In this document: positions 15,225 through 15,804 of the stretch, piece after piece
Layout of the letters: each line of letters opens with the position of its first letter
Numbering within the stretch: the stretch's first letter is position 1
Assembly (NCBI GenBank): GCA_903819815.1
Contig: CAIJFC010000157.1
Coordinates: 1 to 15,804, forward strand
Origin: an uncultured Bacteroidota bacterium
Lineage (GTDB): Bacteria; Bacteroidota; Bacteroidia; Flavobacteriales; Flavobacteriaceae
DNA: 15,804 nucleotides
Direction of reading: 5' to 3'
Position numbers and translations under genes: made by a program
Notes under the pieces: generated by a model
What the model saw: only the letters and a program-made list of their open reading frames with translations
Told to the model about the DNA's origin: nothing
Databases searched by the model: none

Positions 15225-15804
15225 TTAAAATTCTATTTCAAAAAAGATACTGCTTTCTGTAACGGCATCAGCGATGGGTTCGCCTTTTACGATCGTTCCG
15301 TCGGGTTTTGCCAATTGCAGACTGATTTTCCAATAGCCTGTCATCGTCAAGGATAGTTTGCCATTGTATAAATCGCCTGATGTAGCTTGTATCGCGTTGA
15401 CATTATTTGGTGAACTATGGTTTCCCATACTAGGCATTCTAGGATCAATTTTTACAGTGTAGCCGTCAACCACCGAAAATGTCATCATGTCAACCATTTT
15501 CCAAACGCCTACCACCATATCGTTGACCGCCACTTTGGGATGCTCGGGCGCAACATAAGCCACTAGATACTTTACACCATCCGAACCTGTAAAGGTGTTG
15601 ACCGTTCTTTTGCTAGAAGCTGGAACATCAATGATTGAAGTCGCTGTATACGCCATACTATCAATGGTATAATCGATTTTTAAATCCCAATACTCGGTTG
15701 CATTTTGTGCCATTTGAAACATGATGTAACCTTCATACAAGGTTCCGTCGGCTGTGATTTTTTTTACTTCTGAATACGGACAAGAATGCGTCATCATGGC
15801 CATG
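15225..15804 (-). CDS. YtkA/FixH-like double-repeat protein, 5' end cut by window
   Basis: This is the C-terminal 192 residues of a protein whose start lies beyond the window edge; the first visible Met (15803) is probably internal. Two related units are visible. The first has MMTHSCPYSE (3-12), then LYEGYIMFQM.....YWDLKIDY. The second has DPRMPSMGNHSSPNN (120-134), then LYNGKLSLTMTGYWKISLQL. The MPxMGxHSSP pattern resembles YtkA-like and FixH-like domains, small extracytoplasmic beta-sandwich modules. The clustered Met, His and one Cys (C8) suggest soft-metal binding, with copper favoured by the downstream OprC-like receptor. The full protein is likely a lipoprotein or periplasmic protein, but its leader is not visible. 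The stop is 65 bases before the receptor start. The function is inferred from motifs and neighbour only. Confidence 0.75.
   Translation of the reverse strand, partial: MAMMTHSCPYSEVKKITADGTLYEGYIMFQMAQNATEYWDLKIDYTIDSMAYTATSIIDVPASSKRTVNTFTGSDGVKYLVAYVAPEHPKVAVNDMVVGVWKMVDMMTFSVVDGYTVKIDPRMPSMGNHSSPNNVNAIQATSGDLYNGKLSLTMTGYWKISLQLAKPDGTIVKGEPIADAVTESSIFFEIEF

Noticed and set aside
1..15804. CRISPR array, tRNA or rRNA gene
   Set aside because: No regularly spaced direct repeats, tRNA cloverleaf or rRNA-like conserved stretch was seen on either strand by eye.

Overview
The window comes from an AT-rich Bacteroidota genome, most likely a Flavobacterium-like member of the Flavobacteriia. The evidence is a SusC/SusD outer-membrane pair, lipoproteins with the lipobox near residue 18, a C-terminal type IX secretion (T9SS) sorting domain, a DUF1800/DUF1501 pair, and intergenic DNA dominated by A and T. 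No tRNA, rRNA or CRISPR array was seen. The taxon is inferred from gene content alone.

Region 1 (1-8811, all plus strand) reads as one nutrient-scavenging locus. It holds a secreted M14 zinc carboxypeptidase-like protein, a SusC-type TonB-dependent transporter, a SusD-like lipoprotein, a hairpin, an N-acyl-D-amino-acid deacylase-like lipoprotein, and an N-formylglutamate-amidohydrolase-like enzyme with a T9SS tail. Every recognisable enzyme is predicted to cut peptide or acyl-amino-acid bonds and none is a glycosidase. The natural substrate is therefore probably a peptide, perhaps one with acylated or D-amino-acid ends. The uptake pair would import the products, as RagAB does for oligopeptides. 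This is the best candidate for an undescribed system here.

Region 2 (9134-11736, plus) is a DUF1800 gene followed 38 bases later by a DUF1501 gene with a Tat-like twin-arginine leader. It ends at a strong terminator with a perfect 14-bp stem. The pairing is common in Bacteroidota, but the joint function is unknown.

Region 3 (about 11906-13135) is a scar region. It holds a dead IS1-family transposase on the minus strand, with two in-frame stops and one frameshift, inside a possible direct repeat. Next to it are about 450 bases of non-coding DNA, visibly richer in G and C in its first half. That DNA carries several inverted repeats and three related copies of a short motif.

Region 4 (13165-15804, minus) is a probable copper-acquisition pair. 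It consists of a TonB-dependent receptor with the CxxxM and HxM copper-ligand motifs of OprC/NosA, and upstream of it a Met/His-rich protein, cut by the window edge, made of two YtkA/FixH-like repeats. A perfect 12-bp hairpin lies between the two genes, with no room for a promoter after it. This suggests attenuation rather than two independent units.
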